Below, one piece after another: positions 12,851 to 24,222 of a stretch of 64,000 bases of DNA. The stretch is from Trichaptum fuscoviolaceum (lineage: Eukaryota > Basidiomycota > Agaricomycetes > Hymenochaetales > Trichaptaceae). The stretch lies in NCBI GenBank assembly GCA_910574455.1, contig CAJSYZ010000008.1:3846707-3910706 (forward strand), written 5' to 3'. Numbering within the stretch: the stretch's first letter is position 1; each line of letters begins with the position of its first letter. The notes under the pieces are model-generated. The model searched no databases. It saw nothing but the letters and a program-made list of their open reading frames with translations, and was not told where the DNA came from. Both the position numbers and the translations under genes were made by a program.

Positions 12851-13246
12851 CTATTTCACGCATTCGTATTCATGCCATCCTCGCGTACGCCCTCCCTTCC
12901 GCTGAAAACCCTGGGAGACCGCAAATCGGCGCTTCTCATCTGGGATTGGCTTCCAATATCTCCTGGTGTCCTTCTGCCTCTTACCTCGTTGCTGCGGAGC
13001 TTCGCTGATGATCTCGTAACGGTCTCCCCGACACGTACTTGAGGAGCCTCCTGCACCACTGTTACCAGAAGAGAGGTGGAGGAAGGAGGAATATATTGTT
13101 CGTTCGGTCCACTGGACTGAATCGTTTCTGGGCACGCCTCCTTTGTAGTGACCTCCTTGTGCACTGGCAAAGAACAGGTCGGCATTTTCCACCGTATTGT
13201 CAGTCGATACTGTCGCTCGGTCGGAAGTTTTTGTAAAAGTTGTCAT
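12851..13246 (-). CDS. weak hypothetical open frame, 131 aa
   Basis: ATG at 13246, stop at 12851. The product begins MTTFTKTSDRATVSTDNTVE and has a Ser/Gly-rich middle and a basic C-terminal half (RYWKPIPDEKRRF). No family is recognised, no intron is needed, and no copy exists elsewhere in the window. It may be a chance frame in an otherwise empty region. Confidence 0.2.
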   Translation of the reverse strand: MTTFTKTSDRATVSTDNTVENADLFFASAQGGHYKGGVPRNDSVQWTERTIYSSFLHLSSGNSGAGGSSSTCRGDRYEIISEAPQQRGKRQKDTRRYWKPIPDEKRRFAVSQGFQRKGGRTRGWHEYECVK

Positions 13247-14280
13247 CGGAAGCACGGGGGCAATGTGAATGCGATCTAACTCTGCTGAAGGCAGCGGAGG
13301 ACAGTGAAGGAGGTTTGATGACGGAAAATCTAGAAACACGCGAAGGATTACTTTGCGTCCTCTCAAGCTCCGTCATTTGTCCAGAGGCCGAGCTTCTCAG
13401 GACGTATTTCTCTGGCCTAGGCAAGATCCACTTTTTGAGCCAAAATCCCTACTTGAAGAACGCTCATTCTCCTTGTACGCAAAGGAGTTCAGGGCGTAAG
13501 CAAAGCTCTGGCCACTCCTGCTCTTTTCGTGCTCGTATTCCGAAGCATATGTAATGCCGTTGTTGTTCTTCTTTGGGTGCGACGACGACGTTGACCTGCA
13601 TGTTGGTATGTCCGGGAATTAATCATCAATACGTGACATCCTAATAATATGCAGTCGCGTTAGATTCTGGTTCCCTCATTACCTCCGTGGCCAGCCTTCT
13701 CGCTCTCATTGTCCCTTAGCCCAATCTCGGTCGTGCGATTTCTGTGCAAATTGTCTCCTTCATTTACTCCTCCAGTTTTCCCATCATCAGACACGTCAGC
13801 CCGGGAATACGAAAAGTCTAAGATGGTGCCTTTATTCGGATCCTCCCACAACTCTGCAAGGCACTAGGAGCTGGCGAGCTCCAGTCTTCGACATACGTGC
13901 ATGATGGCGTTTCGAATAGCAGTGATTGGAACGAAGCCCTGACCACGAACGAGCATGCGAGAGGCCATGGATCGGCCTGCACCACAACTCTGTGTGTTGC
14001 GTTCGGGATTGGCATAGTGCAATATCATTGGAGATGCATGAGCAATCTTTATCTACGAAACGAATTTCACCCGTTTTCAGGTCGGATGGCTGTTAATATC
14101 CTACCTTCTTGGTCTGGGATAGTAACGACTGGGGAAGGTCAACGCGTTGATGTGAGCCAGAAGATTTATCGTTGCTCATCAATGTCGTCTTCTCATAGCT
14201 AGAAGTGCATACGCTACAACATCGGAGATAGTAAGATGACAATGAGTGAGGCACCATTCCGCAACAAAAGTGCCTAACAA

Positions 14281-15610
14281 TCAATCCGATAACTTTATCA
14301 CCAATTTGCCAGTATTCACACCTTCGAAAATTCCATGCCACGTCTTCGGAATATCCTCAAACTTTCCGCGCAGGTCAACCACAGTCTCTGCATTTCCGGC
14401 AACAAGCTCTCCGCCCAGGACAGCAGCTGCAAGGGCCTTGCCACCTTCCTCTAAACGTCCAAAATAATCCATCATACTAAATCCTTTGAGCTCAACTCTA
14501 TGCAAGAGAATCAAGCCATAGTTGCGCAGTGTGGTACTCAGACCTTTATCCACAGCTGATTGACTTAGGAATAAGCTATGAAACATATGGAGACAAGGCA
14601 AAAATAAAACGCACCTGCCATTGCACCGCAGACTCCGATGACTCCGTGAGGATTCATATGGATAAGGACCTCATCGAGAATCGGTCCGCCCGCGTTGTCG
14701 AAGAACCTAAGATGTGGAAATGGGCGAGGTACAACAACCAGAAATCTGCAATGGCTCACTTGTCAACACCATTCGGAACCGCCTTTCGAAGGTCCTCGGA
14801 GAATGCCCTGCTTTTGCAGTTCACTGCAGCGTCTGCACCGACGCTCAGGAGCCACTTGCACTTCTCGTCCGTACCAGCGATGCCGACGACTCGAGACACG
14901 CCAAGCACCTTCTTTGCATATTGAACTGCAACGTTTCCGACAGCTCTTTGACTTGACGTAAGTAAGTCAAGTCGAAAGAGCGGGACAGAAACATACCCTG
15001 CAGCCACGCTTACGACCAGTGTATCAGTCACCTTCGGCTTGAGGACATCCACAAGACACCAGTAAGCCGATTGGCCAGACATTCCGAGCGTTCCAAGGAA
15101 TATGCTTGGGCTCAGGCGGGGTAACGATCTGCGGACGTAGTTGATATTTAGTACGAGGGTGATGATCGTATTCAAGACTTACTGCACTACGTTGGCCTGA
15201 CTCTTTTCCAGGATTGAATACAGCACCCAGCCACCGGCCATGGTGACTACAAGATCTCCTTCTTTGAACTTGCCGTCGCCTTCCGTGCCGGTTGCACCTC
15301 CGACCTTCAGCACTCTCGACACCGAGAAAGCCCACATGGGGGAGCCTGTCGGGAAGACTGCTAACTTGTTCCCACTCTTCTTCGCTGCTTCCGTGAGCAA
15401 AGGATTGCCCGCGGAGATTCTAAGGAGTTGACCAGGATCATTACCGAGATAGAGTGTTTGGACAAAGAGTTCACTGGGGGAGAGCTCTGTCTCTGAGGGG
15501 AGCGAAATCTCTCCTGGACGAAACGTCCCAGAAGGAGAGAGGGAGAAGTCGACAGCATTTGTGACGCGGTTTTGAAAAAACCAAGCAGGTGTTTTGGCTG
15601 GCAAAGTCAT
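14281..15610 (-). CDS. NADP-dependent medium-chain reductase (alkenal/prostaglandin-reductase type)
   Basis: Five exons: 15610-15183, 15128-14997, 14945-14760, 14706-14615 and 14555-14281; the sum is 371 codons including stop, with every phase consistent. The product (370 aa) matches the zinc-independent MDR group in length and order. An N-terminal substrate domain is followed by FLGTLGMSGQSAYW, the Rossmann turn VVSVAAGAVGNVAVQYAKK (created by splicing 14997 to 14945), then SRVVGIAGTDEKCKWL, DNAGGPILDEVL and a C-terminal RVELKGFSMMDYF. The family reduces activated C=C bonds (2-alkenals, enones) with NADPH in the cytosol. No cysteine cluster for structural zinc is seen. The substrate is unknown. 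The gene looks intact, in contrast to its decayed neighbours. Confidence 0.88.
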
Positions 15611-16283
15611 GGTATGCAGTATGCGTAGCTTGTAAGGAGTATTTGCTATGTATTCTGGGCACTGAGCTCTGGGGAACAAAAGCTAGAGCACTTATATGTG
15701 CCTCATAAATATGATCTATAGATATTGACTCAAATTTCGAGGTGACGCACTCCCTGAGGACGTTGATCGAGTACCATGACCGATGTTACGCGTCTCATGC
15801 CGGAGCTCACGTAGTACATGAATGACACGATATCAATGGTGCAACTAAGGCGGATTAAAAGTTATATTTCTATTCTGCTTGCAACACGCAGGGTAACAAA
15901 GTCCGCTGCGTGGTTTTCACATAGAGAACACGTCATATTGATTACTCACCCTACTATGTGAATGAGGGCTCACCAAATACTCCATCTATCGTCATTTAAA
16001 GTATGCGCCATCCAGTTTTGTTTCGTGATATGAGTTTATTGAGATGTGCAGCAAGACGGTAAATAATATACAAATGCATCAAAGAGTAAGATTAATATAA
16101 AAAACAACAACTAAAGGTGGGTGATCTGTACAGAGATGATGGGCTAGAGCCAGTTTCAGGGATGGAGAGAAAGGTTTGAGGTATCGCACGAGCAAGAAAA
16201 ATGGTATCACTATCAGATGAGGTATCAAGGAGGGAACAAAACATGGTTGACATAACTCATTGATCAAAGTGGTAAATCACGTC
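15611..16283. other. intergenic region
   Basis: AT-rich spacer upstream of the reductase and downstream of the 16284 gene. No gene, repeat or structured element was recognised. Confidence 0.5.
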
Positions 16284-18395
16284 TTATGCGAAATCTAATG
16301 CGAAACCAAACTGGGCATCAAATGGATTGACCTCGTCTAAAAACGAGCAGTCAAATGTCGTGTATTCAGTGACCGCGGGGGTTGAGGGAGCGGCGGGAAA
16401 ATGGTTCGAAGACATCTCCCCTTCTTCTACCATCGTTTCTGGGATGCCTGGCGTCGAGCTCGATGTTGCCGTCGACGCATTGGAAGCAGACACTGACGCC
16501 AGGGTGACTGAGGTCGAATCAGATGTAGTGGTGCTCTCTTCAGCACTTTCAGTTACGGGAGACACGTCATGGTCCGCATTACCCGGTAATTCTCCACTGA
16601 GGAAATACGCTAGCCAGATGAAATCATCAGTAGATGTCTCATTTGTCGTTCCGTCGGAAACTACTGGTTCTGGCTGCGATGCGGATCCAGAGGCTGAGAC
16701 TGCGAAAGGGGAAGGGCCAGATGGATTAGTTGGAAGACTCTGGGGTAGATCTTCAGTAGGAGCTCCAGATGTGCCTTCAGGTTCGTCGTCCTGAGATTCA
16801 TATCGGACATTAGGCACCGTGGCAGGCATCTCAGGTGCCGACGAAGGCCTCTCCCACTGTCCAAAGAAATCGAGATCGGACGAGATTGGGGCAGGGACAG
16901 CGACCTGAGGAAGCGCTACCTGGGGCTGAGCAACTGGCACGGGCGGGGTAGCGGAGTTCGACGTCCTCGAACGCTTGGCCACAGGCTCGCTTGCATTTCC
17001 ACCAAGGTCATTCATCGCCTCAATCGTAGGCGCCTTTCGTTTCCCTTTCTTCTTCGCGGACTGTTTCCGAGGGGCGCGGGTCTTCAATGCCATCATAGGC
17101 AGTGGCTGCTGGATTGGCTCTCGACTTGAGCCTTGAACAAAATTAGGCTGCGAGGTCGAGGTCGGAGCCGTAGGTGTGCAAGAAGGGAGTTCCTGATATG
17201 AGTCGGAGGGAGGGCGGGGGTTCGTCCTCGCGAAGGCTGGGACGTAGTTCCGATGAGGAGGTACAGGTTGCTGTGTCTCCAGTGAACCCTGTTGCTGAGT
17301 AGTCACAGCATCGTTTGATTGAGGGAAGTTTCTCTGAAGGTAACCGGACGTCGTCCGGACAAAGGTGTCCGATGCTGATAAAATATAGGCCAAGAGATCC
17401 CGTTCCAAGTCTGAATCTTGGCCGCACTTGACAGTGATGTACTCCTTTAACTTCTGCGCCAAGGGGTCCGAAACGTGGCTCGATGTAGTCGCGGCTTGAT
17501 GACGAGGCTGAGTTTTTACAGCTTCACCGGTGTGCCGCGCGGGGGCAACATTCTGGTCCTGAACTCGTGGTGTAGGGTGTAAACCGACAGGTCCAATGTC
17601 TTGACGCAGAAGCGTTTGACCCGCTTGCGCCCTGTTAGCATTCTGGTTAGGATGGCGAGCGGGTGCGACCAAGTCAGTGCTATGCCGATTGTCGATCGAG
17701 TAAGGCATCATCATCGCCCGTCCATGGTGAGCAGCCACCTGCTGCATCTGAGGAGCGAGCAGCGATGCAGTGGGGTTCTGCGATGGTTGACCATGCATGT
17801 ATTGTTGCATTGCGACGATGTGAGGCACATGATGTCCTATTCCCGCACCGTGCCAAGCGTATTCAACACCTTGAAGTGTTTGCATCTGCGGCTGAGCCTG
17901 GAGTTGAGACCGAGCGAGAGAATCTGGTGTATGGTGAGGATAGGATGGAGCATTAGTGTTTGTTTGGTCCATGTCTGTAGGCCAGAAGGATAAAAGATGA
18001 GGTTAAGCTGCGGAAGGGGTGAGGTGGGGGTGATGGGTGAGGAGGGATGTCGAGATGATTGTAGTTGGAAAGATAGGGATGGGTGTGGCCGCAGCTGAGC
18101 TAATAAAGGCGCGCGTCGCGTCGCGCCTCTAACACTTATTGGTGAGACCACAAACAACAAACATTTCCCTTGTTGCGCGTCAGTCCTCCAAACCACAGGT
18201 AATGCGTTACAAACAAAGGGACTCACCAATCACAAGACTTGACGTTGGTGGTCCTTGCTTCTTATCCCGTCTCTTCTGACCATTCCATCGCGGACGTATT
18301 AACATGACAGCTGAAAGAGAAACCTCAGAGAATTGAATGTATATTCCAGTACCTTCCTGGACGTTTTGAGACAAGGGTAGATCGAGTATATTCAT
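16284..18395 (-). CDS. Ser/Pro/Gln-rich protein of unknown function, probably nuclear
   Basis: The main exon 17974-16284 gives 562 aa from ATG 17972 (MDQTNTNAPSYPHHTPDSLA) to TAA 16284. It has a Gln/His/Met-rich N-terminus, a short helical region around DPLAQKLKEYITVKCGQDSD, a basic stretch KQSAKKKGKRKAPTIEAMND with a second cluster AKRSRTS that resembles a bipartite nuclear signal, and an acidic Ser/Thr-rich C-terminus that could be an activation region. Two short upstream exons, 18395-18353 and 18310-18227, can be joined in frame through GT-AG introns to 17974, giving an extra 43 residues starting MNILDLPLSQ. If they are not used, translation starts at 17972. No DNA-binding domain is recognised. 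Confidence 0.6.
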
Positions 18396-19989
18396 GCTTA
18401 CGATGTTTCTTTTTTTGACCTCCGAATAGCCATGCTGTTCAAGAGGAAGTCTGAGACAGTTCCTAGAGACTGCGGAAGTACACAGCTCTGAATTTGACCC
18501 CGAGTGCGTCGGCGCAGCAGGGCGAATTCGATAGTGTCAGAGCCTTATCAGTGGTATGCAGGTAAGTAGCTACGCCGACCGAGTAGATTGTTACTCATCT
18601 AGAAAGAACAAGCTTCGAGGACTCGATTGTACGACGTTTGCTCTGCACAGGAAGATGATCTGATGGTAGATGAGATAGGTCGCTGAGAAGCGGAGAGCGA
18701 GGGCCGTGATATTCCCTGCTATCTGGGTCAGATTAAAACACGCAAGTGACCATAGATCCTTTCCCAAAATGAGGACTATTCATAGTCCTTCCCTCTAGCA
18801 CCAGGTTTCGAGTCGAAAACGACGGGTGACGATTTTACTCCCGGGCCCGGGGAATGGCAATTCGCGTAACCTACCGCAAGCCTAGTGTACACCATTTCCC
18901 CTTCCTCCTCGAGCTCAGACGTTCCTCTTCTCTGGCGTACGTATAATACGCAGTTGACCATACCAGAGCATATGATTTTACTCTGAGTAGATGTCCAGAC
19001 ACTCAATCGACAGGGGCATGTTTTGGCTCCTTGGATAGCAATCTCCATAAGCCTAGAAGATTTACTCACCAATCAACCGTACTCTTCACGTTCTCCAGTT
19101 CAGCACCCTCCTCCAGGGTATCTTACATATACTCCTCGACGTACGCATAATAGTGTATACCTGTCCAGTGCCGCCAGCGACAGTTAAATGCCCAAAAATT
19201 CCAGGCTCCGGCCCCAGCCTCCGCGGATAGCCCCAGCCCTTTAATTCAAACCCGTTAATACCCAGTACCATTTTTCATAGACCAAGTACCCAAGGAGAGT
19301 GGAGAACTCCAGTGTTCGTGAAGTAAAGGAACGAGCTAGCCGACAATCCCCTGAAACAGAGTAAAGCCAGAATCATTCCAGTTCGTTCTCCTCCATTGCG
19401 TACAGCAGCAAAACATGAAAAGCTTTCCAGAACCCATCGCGTTCATTCAAGTTAGGGTTAGATAAAGAGTACACTTGATGCGGAAAGAGGGAGGAGAGTG
19501 TCGATACTCACAGAAAAAATCGATATGATTAGCTGAGTCATACTACCGGCTTATTCACCCTCAACCCTATTTGACCAAATGGAAGAAGGCCATACTCAGG
19601 TCAAGAAAAATCGATGGCAATAGCTCGATAGCAATATTTTTCTTCAAGTGTATCTACGTGCGTACAGCTACATCAGTAAACACGCCTTCAACAGCGAAGG
19701 GGCAGAAGTCTAGCGCCAAAGAGCTTAGAACAGGCAAGCGACAGCAAGCCCTGGTCCCTGTGGTATCAAGAAAGGAGAGAAAAGGGTACAGGAGTATGTC
19801 AATGCAGAGGGGAAGGTAGTATATACGCATTAAGAAAGTATCAAAAGAAAACAAATCCTACAAAAAGAAAGGAGCATACGACGCTCAGAGCCGCAGATCC
19901 CGCTTCGTGTTGTGATTATGCCTCCGCCTCCGTCGAATGACACTGTGTCGATAATACGTTCTGCAGGTGATGACTGTGTGAGGCATGAG
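18396..19989. other. intergenic region
   Basis: No open frame of more than about 100 codons with protein-like character, and no repeat shared with the rest of the window, was seen. Confidence 0.45.
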
Positions 19990-21105
19990 TGAGTCACGTA
20001 TTGAGCTCAATTTGTTTTAAAGAAGAAGGAAGAAACACGTTTTGCTCACCATTGATTGCTACCCTGAATTCGAACCTGGCACCAGCATCAGCTGCGCTCG
20101 ATGATGAAGACGCACTCGAGCCCGGGTGCCCACCCGCAGTCACAGTCGCAGGCGCCACCGGCACGGGCGTACTCGTCGTCGCCAAGTCCTTCCTGCGCGC
20201 CGCAAATCCCGTCTACACACCCTGCGCGTCGGACACCGGCAGGGCTCCATCGAATGTGTCCTCCTGCGCGCCGTCCGCGAAGCCGTACAAGTCGAGGTAG
20301 TAAGGGGGAGCGTGCTCGCCTTCGAACATCTGTGTGTATAGGACGTTCGTGAGACTTGGTGGAATGCGCGAGGAACAGAGAAGGGAGAGGAGGAAGAGAG
20401 ATAAGAGAGACGCACACATTGTTCATCCTCTGCAGCCAGTATAACGGCTGCTTGTGCAGTTATATGGCGTCGTGTCCTGTTTCTTGAAGTCCGGGTCCGC
20501 TCGGCACCGACGCGGGGTGGCGATGGGCACCATGGACGTGGTGCCCGTCACATTGCAGCGAAAACCGTTCATATATACTAGAAGCCAAAGGTCAGAGTCA
20601 GTTCGGCAGCATACTAATGGAGCAACTCACTTTTCTCGCAGCCCACATCAGCCTACAACTCGACGAGGTCAGCAAAGTCGAATCAGCACAGAAAGAGAGA
20701 GCTCACCGAATGCACCCAAGACCACGCACAAATACACCCGCCCTCGGGACCACAGGCATCCTCTCCGGGACACTAAAGTCCGTAAACCGGTTCCAAGTAC
20801 ACGTTCACACTAAGAATATCGCCTGAATTCACTTTTACTGACGTCGCTCTCGTGTGTGGTCGCGAGCGCACGGCCCTTGAGGTCATCCCGACCCTACATG
20901 TGCTACTCCGTCGGTGGCGAGCCCGGGCAGCCTTAGGGGTCGTTACCCTTCTGGACGTCACCCCACCCGAGGTCGCGGAAGTGCACACGAGCTCAGTCGT
21001 GACTTTCACGCGCGCGGGGAGCGACGTGGTGTGTTGTTTGGAGGCAGATAGGGAAGGTGGTTGTGCTGCATGGTGATTACGACTTGATTTGATGTGATGT
21101 ACCAT
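19990..21105 (-). pseudogene. relic A of an unknown multi-exon (secreted-like) protein gene
   Basis: Minus-strand pieces match relic B at 38460-39540 in the same order: VTTELV, GRDDLKG, then a GCIR exon end before a GTGAGC donor, FRCNVTGTTSMVPIATP, KQPLYWLQRMNNV (frame restored by one shift), FEGEHAPPYYLDLYGFADGA, and an Ala/Ser-rich tail. The pieces fall in different frames, and an in-frame TAG follows VSDAQGV, so the gene is broken. The Ser/Ala-rich tail would suit a secreted or anchored fungal protein, but no named family could be assigned. It lies directly downstream of family copy 2. Confidence 0.5.
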
Positions 21106-21788
21106 CCGTGGTTCCTACGTACCTCACATCAAATCAACAACGAGGAGGGCATAGTAGGGGACATCTCTGAAACCGCGTTGAAGTCCGACAGAGATCATTG
21201 CCAGAGCGCTGGACACATCCGTTAAAATAGGCAACAGAAGTGAAATGTACTCTGGCACAAGCGTCAAGCATGACGATAGCATAAGAAGCAGGCAACACGT
21301 CGCAAAACCCATCCTTCAGCTCTGATCGTACTTTCGCGTTCCATAGTCCCTTTGGGTCTTGAAGCCGAATCATAAGAGTCGAGAGGTCGAAGGACTCCCT
21401 TCGTTCAAGTAAAAGAGCGTTCAATGCTAACAAAATTCTGACGAAGGTGAGATAAATGGTACTGATACCAGCCGCGCGTCAAAGTAGGGGGTGTCTTGCA
21501 GCATCATGCAGACTTGAAATTGACACAAACCGACAGGCAAAGTGAACGCGTCTTCGAGCTTGGTCAACTTCAAGTTGAACTCGAAGCTGACAAATATAGA
21601 CAAACAAGCTGGCAACATAAGTCTCTTTCAAGTTTGCACTCTGTTTACTCCAAGTCTCCGACCACCAAGATTCAATTGTTGACATACAGTAGTGTTCTTT
21701 TTCATGTCTAACGATAATTAGGCCTAGTGCGTCAGATCTATTCTTCAAGTCAAACTATCTCCATACATGTACCTAACAGTTACAGATT
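21106..21788. other. spacer between relic A and family copy 2
   Basis: Contains short open frames only, none resembling the tandem family or relic A. No structured element was recognised. Confidence 0.4.
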
Positions 21789-24222
21789 TTACGGTGACTT
21801 CAAGTCTCTGGATTGTGGACGTAGTCCAATTGAACGAGCAGATTGATATCGTGTCTCCTCCAACCCGACCTCATCGAATCCAACATCCTGACCTTCATAG
21901 CCATCGTGTGACTCCTCGTCCGACGTATCTTCAGGTTCCTTGAGGTGTAATGCTTGAACCGAGGAAGAGATGCCGGTCTCCAGATTCTCAGCATCTTGCT
22001 CTCCATCGGAAGATCCTGACCTGTTCATAGACTCCTGCTTCACGTCCGCCGAGCCTATGTACTTTCGGCGGCGGGATCGGTAGTACAAGAGCTTTCGGGG
22101 GCGCAGAGATGTCCTGGACTAGGACACGGTTGTGTGAACATCAAGTAGTGCATTTCGCCAGTTGTCGTCTTGTACGCGACTTTCACCTCTCTCGGTAAGC
22201 TCCCTTGCGCTTCTCCCATCGAGATTTTCAACGTCCCTTCCGTTCCCGCATCCACTTCAATTCCAGGTCTTGGAGTCGGTGGGATCTGAGCATCCGGGGA
22301 TGGCCCTACTCGACTCTGCTTATTGATCTTGAAGAGACGTTTCATGCACAGTCCGAGATCCCAGTCCCAGTCCATGTTCGAGCGGAGGTACTGTCCCCAC
22401 TTATGTCGTGAGCAGCGACGTAGCTCGTAGTATGCCCAATTTCTTCCATCAAAGTAATATCGCCACTTTTTCCAATCCGCTGGATTGCGATACAGCCCAA
22501 ATCTTCGAGTTTCTCTGAATTCTTTCGTCAAACGATTCTCCGGAGCTTGTACTCTGCGAGCTCGTGCGAGTGTGCTCTCCCAGTACTTCCACCATTCGTC
22601 TCCAAAGTCGTCAAGTTCATACCAAAAAGGATCCGCATCTTTCTTGGCTTGCGAGGTAAAGTTGTTGTTTTGCGGTGCACGTCCCCATACCTCTCTTTCG
22701 AGCTCGCTGAATGACCTTAGAAGTCGCCAAGTTCTTTGCTTTGCTGCTTCGATGAGGCTTTGTATCGGGAGAGCCTCTTCGTACCATTCTGTTTCCTCTC
22801 GATGCCTCCTGGGAAGTGCGGCCTTGTCCAAGACATTATAACAGCAAGCACGTCTATATGACTCCGGTAGTAACAGATGCTCGGTGTCATCGTTCCTATA
22901 ATAATAGGATGAATCAACGTCACTAATGTAACAAGGAAAATCGCGGTAGGATTTTACGAGTACGTACACAAGAACCAGACTGCGTAAAGCAATGTTATTC
23001 TTCACCAGATCTATATCAAATCTTCCCTGCTGAATAGCATGATGAAAGAAGCAACGATACACAACTGCGTCTACCCAACAAGCTATTGTCTGCAAGACCA
23101 TATAGATATATCTGTTTGCTGTAATTCTCGCGATATCAGCTAACTCGTGAATCGACCGAAGAATGAATATGACAGTGAAATAGACGGTCTCCAAAATGTG
23201 CATATATGCGTCACCTCGAGCGTAGATGTCTATACACGTAGATACAGCAGCTGAGCAAATTGCGCATGCTTCTCCTATTGTGTCCACAAGATATTCAAGG
23301 CCGTGAGATCTGGCGATGAGATTGATTTGGTCTGTAATGGATTAAAAGAAAAATCAAGGGCGCACCTGTATGCCTGCAACGCCAGTATGAGTCGTTGACG
23401 TAGATAATGTGCAGTTTCAGGCGAAGGCCATAGCTGCCAGATGTTTTTCCCTAAGACTGGGTCGAAGGTCTTCGGACCCGAAGGACTCAATCTTGCGATG
23501 ACAACGGTTTCTTTCGCAAGCTTAACCAACAAAAGAAACCATTTCTTGTCTGGATGTGAGCAAAAGAAAGACACAGCGAGAGTTTCCAAGTGGAATATAG
23601 GCTCGATGCGAGAAACGTTGGCATAGATATCTCTACGGTATTTAGACAGGGCAATGCGAATGAGTGCTGCAAGAGCAGATGCGGATCTGTCGATTGAGTT
23701 TGACCTAGAAAGGTTGAGCGTGTTACTTCATCCGCGGGAAGCTTGAAGTACTTACTGTGTCTGCTTCACAAGACCCTTAATCCCAGCAACAACCGTCGGT
23801 CCATTCGGACTCAACAAACAAAGCGCTGAAATTGCGCCGTTCAAATTCCACGGATCATCATAATAGGGATTCAAGTATATATAATCCGCCTCGATATACT
23901 GTGCGATGCGGGCGGGATGGAGGGACGCAATCGTGAATCACATCGCTAGCCTTTCGATCCGTCTTCCCATTGGCTGGAAGATGTACGTATCAATGAAGCG
24001 ACCAGTCCCTGGCTGGTTGTCGACCGTTGCGGTTGAGGTCGAGATGATGGAGCTTCCGTCATAGTCGTCGTCATCGCAGGCCGTTTCAGAATGCACTTGT
24101 ACAACCGCTGAAAGGTTGCGCTTTAACCCCACGTACAGTAGGTAATCCGTGTTATTCCTTTCTTGCCATGTATCTCCAAAGACCACTCTGGATAGAATGG
24201 CTTTTGGTCTGATTTTTGGCAT
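21789..24222 (-). pseudogene. tandem unknown family, copy 2 (nonsense and frameshifts)
   Basis: Exons 24222-23756, 23704-23366, 23309-22968 and 22895 to about 21789. ATG at 24222 (MPKIRPKAILSRVVFGDTW). Exon 1 carries TGA at 23940-23938 where the other copies read ATG CGA TTT, consistent with a CGA-to-TGA transition; homology to FTIASLHPARIAQYIEAD resumes directly after it. Exon 4 is open through RSNMDWDWDLGLCMKRLF to a TAG at 22057-22055. The rest continues in another frame (SGSSDGEQDAENLETGISSS), and a further shift is needed to read GGDTISICS. This is a pseudogene; the family function is unknown. Confidence 0.8.

Larger units (their letters stand above)
10846..14280. other. long intergenic region upstream of family copy 1
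   Basis: About 10990-11560 resembles the region upstream of copy 3 (30650-31180): both have a ggctgtac block, an agaaagg-tca block, cttttccaac and gacaagacgcgcc-like or gataagacgcgcc blocks in the same order. This marks it as part of the duplicated unit. 11790-11965 is the dispersed repeat. Apart from a weak frame at 12851-13246, nothing else is recognised. Confidence 0.5.

Noticed and set aside
20000..20300. Reading relic A as an intact secreted gene
   Set aside because: An in-frame TAG and several necessary frame changes, mirrored by different lesions in relic B, argue for decay.
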